64,000 nt of DNA, taken from assembly GCF_030252165.1 (NCBI RefSeq), contig NZ_CP126969.1, forward strand, positions 1,302,001-1,366,000. Reading direction: 5' to 3'. How positions within the stretch are numbered: the first letter of the stretch is position 1; each line of letters begins with the position of its first letter. Position numbers and translations under genes: made by a program. Below are positions 36,923 to 45,039 of the stretch, one piece after another. The stretch is from Corynebacterium breve. GTDB lineage: Bacteria > Actinomycetota > Actinomycetes > Mycobacteriales > Mycobacteriaceae. The notes below the pieces were generated by a model, which saw only the letters and a program-made list of their open reading frames with translations, did not search any database and had not been told where the DNA came from.

Positions 36923-37533
36923 TCCAATCCATCCCACTAGGCGCGTACGTGCCGGGCAACTCGGCCATCCACCGTTTGCCCGCATCAGCCAAGCTCGTTG
37001 GTCTGATTGCTTTCATCATCGTCGTGGCCATTTGGGCCAAAACACCCACGCAAGCTGGCATCGCGCTCGCGATCGTCGTCATTGGGTATCTTATTGCGCG
37101 TATTCCCCTTCGAACCGCCGCAGAGCAGACACTTCCTGTTCTACCGTTCTTGCTGATCATCGGAGCGTTCCAGGTCTGGCAGGCATCATGGTTCGAAGCA
37201 GTGGCTCTGGTTGTAGGTCTTTTTGCCTCTGTGGCTGCCGCGACTTTGCTCACGCTAACCACGACCATTGCAGAGCTTATGGAATCTCTAGAGAGTGCGC
37301 TTCGCCCCTTCGAGCGTTTCGGGCTTCCCGTGGAGACTATTAGCCTGGCTCTGTCTCTCACAATTCGGCTGATCCCGTTAATGCTGTCCACGGTGAACGA
37401 GGTTCTCGAGGCCCGCAAAGCTCGCGGCGCCGGATTCAGCGTTGCGGCTTTTGGCACTCCCGTGGTCATTCGCAGCATTCGTCGTGCTCGACAGCTTGGC
37501 GAGGCACTTATGGCCCGAGGCGTCGGCGACTAG
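36919..37533 (+). CDS. bioN: Biotin ECF transporter transmembrane subunit BioN
   Basis: A 204-residue membrane T subunit with five to six helices and the coupling-helix motif E-A-R-K-A-R-G-A-G near residue 168 (A-R-G/A-R-A type). Its TAG stop (37531-37533) lies inside the 8-bp target duplication of the transposon. The coding sequence itself is intact. Confidence 0.94.
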   Translation: MIQSIPLGAYVPGNSAIHRLPASAKLVGLIAFIIVVAIWAKTPTQAGIALAIVVIGYLIARIPLRTAAEQTLPVLPFLLIIGAFQVWQASWFEAVALVVGLFASVAAATLLTLTTTIAELMESLESALRPFERFGLPVETISLALSLTIRLIPLMLSTVNEVLEARKARGAGFSVAAFGTPVVIRSIRRARQLGEALMARGVGD

Positions 37534-37535
37534 CC
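37528..37535. repeat. Left target-site duplication of the transposon
   Basis: GACTAGCC, matching 43114-43121 exactly. It contains the last codon (GAC) and stop (TAG) of bioN. Confidence 0.9.
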
Positions 37536-37583
37536 TGTGAATGTGATCGTTATATGGCGTGGTTCTGTGATCGCTCTGTGGCG
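37536..37583 (+). repeat. Left terminal inverted repeat
   Basis: 48 bp matching the reverse complement of 43066-43113 without gaps at 36 positions. It contains two 24-bp-spaced copies of a TGTGATCG...TGGCGTG unit (37542 and 37566), presumably two transposase-binding sites. Confidence 0.9.
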
Positions 37584-37677
37584 TGCAGGCCCGACACGTC
37601 ACCGAAAGCTGTCATCTTAAACGGGGTCGCGATATATAGAGGGGCATGAGGTTTTGTATCCGATCGTGCCCTGCCCC

Positions 37678-38241
37678 TCACACGGCTTCAGGGTCGGGAG
37701 GGAACGCCACCGCCCTGATAGCTGCGACCGTCTGTTCTTGGGTCAACGAGGAAACGTCGATGTCGGTAAACGCGCGTCGGAGCCATGCCGACTGTTGAGA
37801 GACTGGGAAGTTGTTCAGCCGCCATCGCAGAGCATCAGGCTCTTCGGTGTCCTCTTCTGCGCGGCGTCGGTGTTCTACCAGGTCGATGTTCAGTACCACA
37901 GGCGTGAGTCGGACTGATGGATCAAGGTCTGAAGTAATCTCCGACCAGTAGTCCTCCACCGTCACAGTCTGAGGGACAACGATGATCATAGGGCTGTCTT
38001 CCGGCAACTCCCGGAGGACAGCGTTAAGCGTAGAAGCCACAAGTTTCCTCCACGCAGGCCACTCCTGGAAGTCGTGGACTGGCACCACCGGCTGAAGAAC
38101 AGGTCTTAGAAGAGCCCCGATCTCTTCAGGATCCACGATCACCGCACCGGGAACTTTCTGGGCCAACAACTTCGCTGCCGTCGTCTTGCCTGAGCCGAAC
38201 GCACCGTTGATCCATATGACGTGTGGCTGAGTCTGCTGCAT
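37678..38241 (-). CDS. TmrB-like P-loop protein (tunicamycin-resistance family)
   Basis: A 187-residue protein. The N-terminus V-I-W-I-N-G-A-F-G-S-G-K-T is nearly identical to the Walker A region of Bacillus subtilis TmrB as I remember it. Further agreements are D-P-E-E-I-G-A-L-L-R and D-F-Q-E-W-P-A-W-R-K-L. TmrB confers resistance to tunicamycin, an inhibitor of lipid-linked wall and glycan synthesis. The gene is cargo of the transposon, read leftward away from the kinase gene. Actual resistance is unproven. Confidence 0.8.
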   Translation of the reverse strand: MQQTQPHVIWINGAFGSGKTTAAKLLAQKVPGAVIVDPEEIGALLRPVLQPVVPVHDFQEWPAWRKLVASTLNAVLRELPEDSPMIIVVPQTVTVEDYWSEITSDLDPSVRLTPVVLNIDLVEHRRRAEEDTEEPDALRWRLNNFPVSQQSAWLRRAFTDIDVSSLTQEQTVAAIRAVAFPPDPEAV

Positions 38242-38375
38242 GCGGCCAGTTTACCTTTCAATACCCCTGGCTCACTCGAAGTGGCCTGCTGCCACATACG
38301 CGAGAAGATCATGACATCACTAGGTAGAGAAACCATTGACCGTTTTCCGACCTCCGGACATGGCATCATGAGCTC

Positions 38376-38885
38376 ATGAACAGCGCGCATATGCTTCTGA
38401 TCGGAGGGCGATCCGGTGTAGGAAAATCCACCGTGGCCTTCGCCCTCCATGACCTACTGTCAGCACGTGGTGTCCAGCACGCCGTCATCGAGGGCGATGC
38501 GCTCGATCTCGCATATCCGGCACCGTGGGAACAGCAGATGGCAGAGCGAAACCTCAGGGCCATGTGGAACAACTACGCCGCCGACGGGTATCGCCGGCTG
38601 ATCTACACCAACACCGTCAGTGTTCTGGAAGCAGACAAGCTTGCCTGGGCACTGGGGGAAGAGACAAAAGTAACCTCCGTGTTGCTGCAAGCATCTGATA
38701 AGACAACGGAAGAGAGACTGGGGCGCCGCGAACAAGGCGACAGCCTGAGTGAACATGTCAGCAGGAGCGCACGGGCGGCCCGGTTCCTCGACGCTCGATC
38801 TCCAAGCGCCGCTCACCGAATCGCCACCGACACCCTAGAGCCCGACGACATCGCCGAAAAGATCATTCAGATCCTTGGGTGGTGA
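38376..38885 (+). CDS. P-loop nucleotide kinase-like cargo protein
   Basis: A 169-residue protein with Walker A G-G-R-S-G-V-G-K-S-T at residues 9-18, an E-G-D-A-L-D-L-A-Y-P segment and an R-R-E-Q-G-D lid-like region. It resembles small AAA/NMP-kinase-like or antibiotic phosphotransferase-like proteins of actinobacteria. Substrate cannot be told from the sequence. It is divergent from the TmrB-like gene (134 bp gap). Confidence 0.7.
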   Translation: MNSAHMLLIGGRSGVGKSTVAFALHDLLSARGVQHAVIEGDALDLAYPAPWEQQMAERNLRAMWNNYAADGYRRLIYTNTVSVLEADKLAWALGEETKVTSVLLQASDKTTEERLGRREQGDSLSEHVSRSARAARFLDARSPSAAHRIATDTLEPDDIAEKIIQILGW

Positions 38886-39095
38886 CCGCATACATCTCCG
38901 TCCGCAAAAAACATATAAACGGTGTATGTTCCTAGCTCCAAGTGTGGGCGCCTCTTAAACCAAAAGGTTTACAAGACACGCACAACGAGCATCTCAAAAT
39001 CCGCGGCTCCTGCGGAAACCAACACGAAAAATGTCTTACCGACCTGTCTCACCGAAAAGTGTCCCGCCTTCTTCCATGCTGGGATTTAGTGAGGC
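38886..39095. other. Gap before the resolvase, candidate res site
   Basis: 210 bp without a gene. It holds short dyads such as ACATATAAACGGTGTATGT (38911-38929) and AAACCAAAAGGTTT (38958-38971), as expected of a resolvase recombination site. Exact subsites are not defined. Confidence 0.4.
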
Positions 39096-39107
39096 ATGAT
39101 GGTGGGT

Positions 39108-39707
39108 ATGAGACTGTTGGGCTACACCCGGGTATCCACCGTCGGTCAGGATCCGACACTTCAACACGACGCCTTGGTCACCGCCGGGGTCCAGAACCGT
39201 GATGTCTTCAGCGATGTCACCTCCGGGGCGAAGAATGCGATCGAGCGTCCCGGAATGAAGAAACTTCTCGCCTATGCCCAACCCGGTGACACGGTGGTGG
39301 TGTGGCGCATCGACCGGCTGGGCCGATCCCTGCTCGACGTACTCAACACGGTGAACCTGCTGCGCGAACGAGAGGTGAAGATTAAGTCGGTCTCTGACGG
39401 CATCGACCCGGAGACGTCCTCGGGTCGGCTGATGCTCGGGATGCTGGGGACTCTGGCTGAGTACGAACGAGAACTGATCACCGAACGCGTCAACGCCGGC
39501 ATCGCCGCAGCGAAAGCCCAGGGCACCCGCTTCGGCCGACCACCTGTGGATCCAGAGGTGGTCGACCGCAAGCTCGCTATCGTCGCCGAGGAGAGAGCCA
39601 AAGGCCGTAGTGCCGGAGACGCCGCGAGCATGGTCGGCTGGTCGAGGGCAACACTGTACCGGCATCTGCAGGGTGCTAAACGACGACAGTCAGCACTGCC
39701 CGCCTGA
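39108..39707 (+). CDS. Serine resolvase/invertase
   Basis: A 199-residue serine recombinase starting M-R-L-L-G-Y-T-R-V-S-T; upstream in-frame ATGs at 39096 and 39099 give only M-M-V-G. The catalytic Ser is in R-V-S-T. D-R-L-G-R-S and the E-helix region (Y-E-R-E-L-I-T-E-R) are intact, and a C-terminal HTH (D-A-A-S-M-V-G-W-S-R-A-T-L-Y-R-H-L) is present. It resolves transposition cointegrates at the res site. Confidence 0.9.
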   Translation: MRLLGYTRVSTVGQDPTLQHDALVTAGVQNRDVFSDVTSGAKNAIERPGMKKLLAYAQPGDTVVVWRIDRLGRSLLDVLNTVNLLREREVKIKSVSDGIDPETSSGRLMLGMLGTLAEYERELITERVNAGIAAAKAQGTRFGRPPVDPEVVDRKLAIVAEERAKGRSAGDAASMVGWSRATLYRHLQGAKRRQSALPA

Positions 39708-39742
39708 TGCGGGCACAATGACCAGGTCGTGAGGTGATGGTG

Positions 39743-41152
39743 ATGGACGAGATGCAGCGCTGGGAGATCCTTCGCCTGCACATCGAAGACGGCATCACCC
39801 TGACCGACCTGGCACGGTCCACCGGCATCAGCACCCGCACTCTATCCCGGTGGGCTGCCCGCTACCGGGCCGACGGAATCCACGGTCTGCGCACCACCAC
39901 ACGATCCGATGCCGGGGCACATCGCATATCCGCGGAACTGGTCGCCTACATAGAACACCTCGGGCTCACCAGGCCACGGCCATCGATGGCCGCCCTGCAC
40001 CGCCTGGTGAACTCCCGAGCACAGCAACTATCGGTGAAACCACCCAGCTACGCCACGGTGCGTGGCATCATCCAAGCGCTTGACCCGGCGATGGTCACCC
40101 TCGCCTTGGAGGGCCCGGCGTCCTACCGGGATCGACACGAACTCGTCTACCGGCACCGGGCTGAACGCCCCAACTCCATCTGGCAGGCCGATCACACCCA
40201 ACTCGACATTCTCATCCAGAACCCGGACGGCACGCCGACTCGCCCCTGGCTCACCATCATCATCGACGACTACTCCCGGGCAGTGTGCGGCTACATGGTC
40301 ACCACCACCGCGCCCTCAGCGATGAACACCGCCCTGGCACTACGCCAAGCTATCTGGCGGAAAACAGACCCCACTTGGGCGATGTGCGGTATTCCCGACG
40401 TCCTCTATGTCGATCACGGCTCCGACTTCACCAGTGGCCACATCACATACACCACGACAGCGCTGAAGATCCGGATCATCCATTCAACTATTGCCCGTCC
40501 GCAGGGGCGCGGCAAGATCGAGCGGTTCTTCAGCACCGTCAACACCGAACTGCTCACCACCCTGCCCGGCCACCTCGCCCCTGGCGTCCGAAACCCACAC
40601 CCCGTACTGGACCTGACAAGCCTGGATACCGCTGTCGGCGAGTTCATCAGCAGCTATAACCAACGCACGCATTCTTCAATCAACACCAGCCCGAAGGCCG
40701 CGTGGATCGGACGGGGATGGATTCCCAGGATGCCAGAGAACCTGGAAGAACTCGACGGGCTCCTGCTGCGGGTCTCCACCCACCGCCGGGTGCAGCGAGA
40801 CGGCATCCACTTCCAAGGACAGCGCTACCTCAGTCCGACCCTGGCACCTTTTGTCGGCCATGACGTCACCATCCGCTACGACCCGAGGGATCTCTCCGAG
40901 ATCCGGGTCTACGACCACGACACGTTGCTGTGCGTCGCCGTGGATGAAGACCACCCCAACCAGCGCTACAGCCTGGCAGATATCCAGGCCGCTCGTCGAC
41001 GCCGACGACGTCAACTACGTGCCGAAATCAACGATCGCATCCCTACCCACGAACCACGACCACCAGCCCTTGGGCCTGTGAACGCCGAAACGCCAGTTCC
41101 GCGTGACCGTGCATCTCGCCTGCGGACCTATGAAGAGGACCTGTCACCATGA
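39743..41152 (+). CDS. DDE transposase, Tn552 p480/TniA type
   Basis: A 469-residue transposase with start M-D-E-M-Q-R-W at 39743 (GAGG upstream). The N-terminal HTH (T-L-T-D-L-A-R-S-T-G-I-S-T-R-T-L) is followed by an integrase catalytic core: D in Q-A-D-H-T-Q-L-D, D in Y-V-D-H-G-S-D-F, and E in G-K-I-E-R-F-F. A Mu-type C-terminal domain follows. It overlaps the ATPase gene by 4 bp. Confidence 0.93.
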   Translation: MDEMQRWEILRLHIEDGITLTDLARSTGISTRTLSRWAARYRADGIHGLRTTTRSDAGAHRISAELVAYIEHLGLTRPRPSMAALHRLVNSRAQQLSVKPPSYATVRGIIQALDPAMVTLALEGPASYRDRHELVYRHRAERPNSIWQADHTQLDILIQNPDGTPTRPWLTIIIDDYSRAVCGYMVTTTAPSAMNTALALRQAIWRKTDPTWAMCGIPDVLYVDHGSDFTSGHITYTTTALKIRIIHSTIARPQGRGKIERFFSTVNTELLTTLPGHLAPGVRNPHPVLDLTSLDTAVGEFISSYNQRTHSSINTSPKAAWIGRGWIPRMPENLEELDGLLLRVSTHRRVQRDGIHFQGQRYLSPTLAPFVGHDVTIRYDPRDLSEIRVYDHDTLLCVAVDEDHPNQRYSLADIQAARRRRRRQLRAEINDRIPTHEPRPPALGPVNAETPVPRDRASRLRTYEEDLSP

Positions 41153-41964
41153 GCCGCGATTTCATTGTCACCAAAGAGCACCGTCGCTTCGTCGAGTTCG
41201 CCAACGCCATCCGAAAAGACACCACCATCGGCATCTGCCACGGCGAGGCAGGAGTCGGCAAAACACAGTCCGCCAGACGGTACGCCCACTGGGACACCCT
41301 GGGCACGTTCATCGATGAATGGGGACCGCGCAGTGAATCAGACCTGGCCATCTACGCGGCAGCCCACCGGGCCCGCACGGTGTTCTGCACCCCTGAGGTC
41401 CAACCGAAGTACCGGACGTTGATCAAGGATATCGAGTTTTACCAGGGCAAACTCGATGTCTGCATCATGGAGCATCTGATGGCCACCGGGCAGCGAGACA
41501 GGCTCCACATGCGCAGATCCAGTGGTGAGAAGCTCACCCAACTGATTATCATTGATGAGGCAGAACGATTGCCTCCCACCGCCCTGGAGATGCTGCGCGA
41601 CATCCATGATCGTGACGGTGTGGCGATCATGTTCATCGGCATGCCCGGCATTGACCAGCGCTTCCGGCACTACCCCCAGTTGTTCAGCCGGTTGGGCTTC
41701 TCTCATCGCTACCGTGCCCTGGGCAAAGACGAGCTGCTGTTCGTGCTGAACCGGCACTACAAGCGCCTAGGTAGAGAACTGGACCCGGAGGACTTCACAG
41801 ATGCGCAAGCCATCGCCGCGATCGAGCGACTGACCCGCGGCAACTTCCGCGTAGTGGAGCGATTGTTCCCCCAGATCAAGCGGGTGTTGAAGATCAACGA
41901 GTTGGAGACCATCACCGACGATGTCATTGAGGCTGCTGCCAGCACCCTGGTCCTCGGGCACTGA
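41149..41964 (+). CDS. Transposition ATPase, p271/TniB type
   Basis: A 271-residue AAA ATPase, the same length as Tn552 p271. Walker A is G-E-A-G-V-G-K-T-Q, Walker B is L-I-I-I-D-E-A-E-R, and a sensor-like R-L-G-F-S-H-R-Y-R follows. It selects targets and activates the transposase. It is translationally coupled to the transposase gene (ATGA). Confidence 0.92.
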   Translation: MSRDFIVTKEHRRFVEFANAIRKDTTIGICHGEAGVGKTQSARRYAHWDTLGTFIDEWGPRSESDLAIYAAAHRARTVFCTPEVQPKYRTLIKDIEFYQGKLDVCIMEHLMATGQRDRLHMRRSSGEKLTQLIIIDEAERLPPTALEMLRDIHDRDGVAIMFIGMPGIDQRFRHYPQLFSRLGFSHRYRALGKDELLFVLNRHYKRLGRELDPEDFTDAQAIAAIERLTRGNFRVVERLFPQIKRVLKINELETITDDVIEAAASTLVLGH

Positions 41965-42009
41965 CGAGAACGTCCTGCTGTCGTCGTGGCCTCGTACAGA
42001 GGATGTCGC

Positions 42010-43016
42010 TTACACCGCCGCATCCAGCATTGTCATCGCGACGGGCTCGATGTCCGCGTCGGGATACGGGCTGACCACCGAGATGAACGCCCCTCGTCGG
42101 CGCTGGCGATCCAGCACCATGTGAGCGCCGAATCCGGAGGCGTAACCGTTGTGCCACACCAGGGGTCGATCGGATTTGTCTTCAACAAACCACCCCGCCG
42201 CGACAGATTCAGTGTCATCAGTGAAGCGCACTCGGAAAGCATCCTCGTAGACACAGTCATCGGCGAGAAGGGTTGACATGACCGTGGCGAAATCATGGGC
42301 GCTTCCCCTGATCACTCCGGCCGGTCCATAGCCTTGCCCGGTCCAGGGCAGTTGGTCAGTGCCCCACACGGTGACAGCGTTGAGGTCATGCGGGAGGTTT
42401 CGCTGTGCAGGTTGCTGAGCGCGCAGGCGTGAACACCCCAGCGGTATCGTCAGCCTGTTTCGCACCAGCGTCGGGTAGTCCGCCCCGTCGGCGGCCGCTA
42501 ACGCGTGGCCCAATGCTGAGGCAGCGAGGTTGGAGTAGCTGAAGCGCCCGGCATGACGGACACGCGATCGGCGAAGTTGGTTCATCAGATCGGCGAGGTT
42601 CTCGGGTTGTGGATCACCACCTGTCAGTACAGCACTGAGCGCTCGGGCTGCTGAGCGGATTCCCCGCCGGTGGCAGGCAGTCCTGAGGTGTGGGTCAGAC
42701 AGGACTCCAAAGTCGCTTCACCGGCAGCTGTTCCGGCCAGGGGGAGGTAGTCTTCGAGCCGGTCGTGCGGTGAGATCAGCCTGGTCTGCACCATGTCGGT
42801 GTAGATCAAGCCGTTGAGGGCTTTGCTGATTGAACCGATGTGGAACGTTTTCTGCAGGTCGCACCCGATCGTGGCGATGCGAGCGCCTGCCGGGCCGACT
42901 GTGGCGAGACAGGCGGCATAGACGGGGCGGTTGAGCGGCAAGGAGTTGAGTAGAAGGCCTGCCAGAGCGGTGTCACCGTCTGTCGTTGATGCGTTTGTGA
43001 GACAGGTGGGTTTCAT
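42010..43016 (-). pseudogene. Serine hydrolase, beta-lactamase-related (class C type), frameshifted
   Basis: Two adjacent frames together make one protein. The first frame holds the S-x-x-K catalytic motif (G-S-I-S-K) and ends in H-T-S-G-L-P-A-T-G-G. The second holds Y-x-N (F-S-Y-S-N) and a W-H-N-G-Y-A-S-G-F segment at the KTG position. The break lies in a run of C (42662-42665, plus strand); adding one C joins them into a 335-residue protein. As written the frame ends 24 bp after the break region. No signal peptide is evident. Homologues range from beta-lactamases to peptidases and esterases. Confidence 0.85.
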
Positions 43017-43065
43017 ACCTGTTCACCCTACCGGCGACGCGTCTCACGAGTGGACACTCTGAGGG

Positions 43066-43113
43066 CGCCACACAGCGATCAAAATGTCACGCCATTTAGC
43101 GGACAAAGTCACA
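43066..43113 (-). repeat. Right terminal inverted repeat
   Basis: Partner of 37536-37583. Reading inward from TCACA it repeats the tandem transposase-site pattern, with GCTAAATGGCGTGA followed by GATCGCTGTGTGGCG. Confidence 0.9.
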
Positions 43114-43121
43114 GACTAGCC
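43114..43121. repeat. Right target-site duplication of the transposon
   Basis: GACTAGCC, the copy of 37528-37535. Removing the element rejoins bioN directly to this sequence and the terminator at 43144. Confidence 0.9.
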
Positions 43122-43143
43122 TCATTGCCAATACTCCCAAAGA

Positions 43144-43184
43144 CTTTCGGCCCGCTTCCTCACCAAGAGAAAGCGGGCCGAAAG
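43144..43184. terminator. Terminator shared by bioN (ancestral) and pspA
   Basis: 14-bp perfect arms CTTTCGGCCCGCTT (43144-43157) and AAGCGGGCCGAAAG (43171-43184). It lies 17 bp beyond the pspA stop, and without the transposon it would lie about 33 bp beyond the bioN stop, so it is probably bidirectional. Confidence 0.85.
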
Positions 43185-43200
43185 AATTTGACGCTAAAAA

Positions 43201-44028
43201 CTACTCGCCACGAAGCTCGCGCATACGCTGCTCAACTGCAGAATCAGAAACCGGGGAGTTATTCGCGTTGCCGCCCTCGATTGCTGGCTTCTCGCCGGAG
43301 CCAAGAGCGCCACCCTTCATTTCCGCGCGGATCTGCTCGAGGCGAGAATGACCGGCCATCTGGATGCCTGCCTGCTCAACCTCTGCCATACGTCCTTCGA
43401 CAGAGTTCTGAGCGAGTTCAGCCTGTCCAAGCGCATCTGCGTAACGACGCTCAATCTTGTCGCGAACCTGATCCAGGTTAGGAGTGGAGCCGGAGGTGAT
43501 CGAGTTCATCGACTTCAAAGACTCGGACACCTTCTCCTGCATCTTTGCCTGCTCCAACTGGCTCAGCAGCTTGGAGCGCTCAGCGACCTTCTGCTGCAAT
43601 GCCATGGAGTTGCGCTCAACAGCGTTCTTTGCCTGCTGTGCCTGCTGCAGTGCCTGGTCGTGGAGCTGCTTCGTGTCCTCGACACTCTGCTCAGCGGTCA
43701 CCAGCTGCGCAGCGAAAGCTTCCGCAGCGTTCTCGTACTCGGTTGCCTTCTTCTCGTCGCCTTCCATACGTGCTTTGTCGGAAAGCTCGAGCGCCTGACG
43801 GGTGTTTGCCTGCAGCTTTTCGATATCGCCAAGTCGACGGTTCAGCTGCATTTCCAGCTGGCGCTGGTTGCCAATGACGGCAGCTGCCTGCTGGGACAGC
43901 TCCTGATGCTGACGCTGAGCTTCACCGATGGCCTGCTCAATCTGTACCTTCGGGTCGGCGTTTTCTTCGATCTTAGAATCGAAGAGGGCCATGAGGTAGT
44001 TCCACAGTTTGCTGAATGGGTTAGCCAT
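43201..44028 (-). CDS. pspA: Phage shock protein A homologue (PspA/IM30)
   Basis: A 275-residue coiled-coil protein. The long heptad-rich region spans residues 20-225 with N-terminal amphipathic [17 protein letters not shown]. It protects the membrane under envelope stress. It is followed by the terminator at 43144-43184. It lies downstream of clgR, which controls it in C. glutamicum. Confidence 0.9.
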   Translation of the reverse strand: MANPFSKLWNYLMALFDSKIEENADPKVQIEQAIGEAQRQHQELSQQAAAVIGNQRQLEMQLNRRLGDIEKLQANTRQALELSDKARMEGDEKKATEYENAAEAFAAQLVTAEQSVEDTKQLHDQALQQAQQAKNAVERNSMALQQKVAERSKLLSQLEQAKMQEKVSESLKSMNSITSGSTPNLDQVRDKIERRYADALGQAELAQNSVEGRMAEVEQAGIQMAGHSRLEQIRAEMKGGALGSGEKPAIEGGNANNSPVSDSAVEQRMRELRGE

Positions 44029-44109
44029 CTCGGTTAATCCGACCTTTCGTGAAGGAAAAAGTTTCGTTTCAACTCTTGTTGCGGTTCCATAGTAGCGGAG
44101 CGAGCCTAG

Positions 44110-44487
44110 CTACGCTTCCGCTGCAGCAGGAGAAGTTTGTGCGAGCTCCTCTGCCATGGATTGCAGAGTCATGTTTTGTGCCGCCTCGACAAGGACTTCG
44201 GCCACCGTAGTGCCAAGTGCATTACACACCGCAGCGAGCAGTTCAGACGAGACTTCTTTCCTGCCACGTTCCAGTTCAGACAGGTAGCCCGGCGACACAC
44301 GTGCGCGCTGCGCCAGTTCACGAAGGGTAACCCCTTTGTCCGCACGGAAGGCACGGAGGGACAAACCAAGAGCTTCTCTCAACAGTGGCTCAGGTTGTTG
44401 CACTGAAGGCACTGGAGAATCAATGAGCTCGGTTCCCAGAGTCGGTTTTTCTAAAAGTGCTGTTGTAGTTGCCATCATGATGTTCAA
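44110..44487 (-). CDS. clgR: Transcriptional activator ClgR
   Basis: Up to 125 residues. The HTH (T-L-R-E-L-A-Q-R-A-R-V-S-P-G-Y-L-S-E-L-E) is near residues 55-80, followed by E-L-L-A-A-V-C-N-A-L-G-T. ClgR activates clp protease and stress genes and is itself degraded by ClpP. The TTG at 44487 has the better-placed ribosome site, while ATG at 44478 gives M-M-A-T-T-T; either is possible. The N-terminal 30 residues are disordered. It follows cinA on the same strand. Confidence 0.88.
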   Translation of the reverse strand: MNIMMATTTALLEKPTLGTELIDSPVPSVQQPEPLLREALGLSLRAFRADKGVTLRELAQRARVSPGYLSELERGRKEVSSELLAAVCNALGTTVAEVLVEAAQNMTLQSMAEELAQTSPAAAEA

Positions 44488-44498
44488 CGGACAATGCC

Positions 44499-45038
44499 CT
44501 ACTTTTGTTCCCGCACGACGCGGAGGATTCCATTGATCGCAGCTGCAACTGCATTCTTGCGGATATCATCGCGCGATCCAGTGAGCACATGAATCGGGGT
44601 TGCGTTCGCCGACGACAATCGGAACTGCGCCAAAGCCGGATCAACCACCTCACCGGCAGGCCAAGCAGCTGTCCAGGCTGGGCCGGAGATTCCGATATAG
44701 ACCTCGCCAACTGGGTGCCCGTCTTGTTCATCTGGTCCGGCCACCCCGGTCAGGGATACGCCCCAGGTGGAGCCGCACACCCGGCGCACGCCGCGCGCCA
44801 TCTCACGCGCGGTCTCGGGAGAGATCACACCATGGTCGTCTAATACCGACTGGGAAACTCCAGCCACGGATGCCTTCAGATCTGTTGCGTATGTGACCAA
44901 GCCACCGCGTAGCGCCTGTGAGGCCCCAGGGACATCGGCCACAGTTGCGCACGCCAGACCTGCGGTGAGCGACTCGCAAAAACTGATCGTTTGGTTGTGG
45001 GCTACGAGCTCGTCGATAAGCAATTGTGCCTGAGACAT
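44499..45038 (-). CDS. cinA: CinA-family nicotinamide-nucleotide amidohydrolase
   Basis: A 179-residue CinA C-terminal domain protein. Start M-S-Q-A-Q-L-L-I-D-E-L at 45038 with AGGA upstream. E-S-L-T-A-G-L-A near residue 27 and G-V-A-G-P-D are family signatures (PncC). It likely hydrolyses nicotinamide mononucleotide. It lies one base from the pgsA stop and upstream of clgR, the order cinA-clgR-pspA. Confidence 0.9.
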   Translation of the reverse strand: MSQAQLLIDELVAHNQTISFCESLTAGLACATVADVPGASQALRGGLVTYATDLKASVAGVSQSVLDDHGVISPETAREMARGVRRVCGSTWGVSLTGVAGPDEQDGHPVGEVYIGISGPAWTAAWPAGEVVDPALAQFRLSSANATPIHVLTGSRDDIRKNAVAAAINGILRVVREQK

Positions 45039-45039
45039 A

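Larger units (their letters stand above)
37536..43113. mobile_element. Complete Tn552-family transposon, 5,578 bp
   Basis: Bounded by 48-bp terminal inverted repeats that begin TGTGA and end TCACA, and flanked by an 8-bp direct repeat. Gene content, from left: TmrB-like protein (-), P-loop kinase (+), serine resolvase (+), DDE transposase (+), TniB/p271-like ATPase (+), broken serine hydrolase (-). The transposase and ATPase sizes (about 470 and 271 residues) match p480 and p271 of staphylococcal Tn552. Base composition appears richer in G+C than the flanking genes, consistent with transfer. If the ends are read as CTGTGA/TCACAG the duplication is 6 bp (ACTAGC). Confidence 0.93.

Noticed and set aside
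42010-43016. Two separate small hydrolase genes
   Set aside because: The catalytic motifs are divided between the two frames, and one added C joins them, so this is one broken gene.
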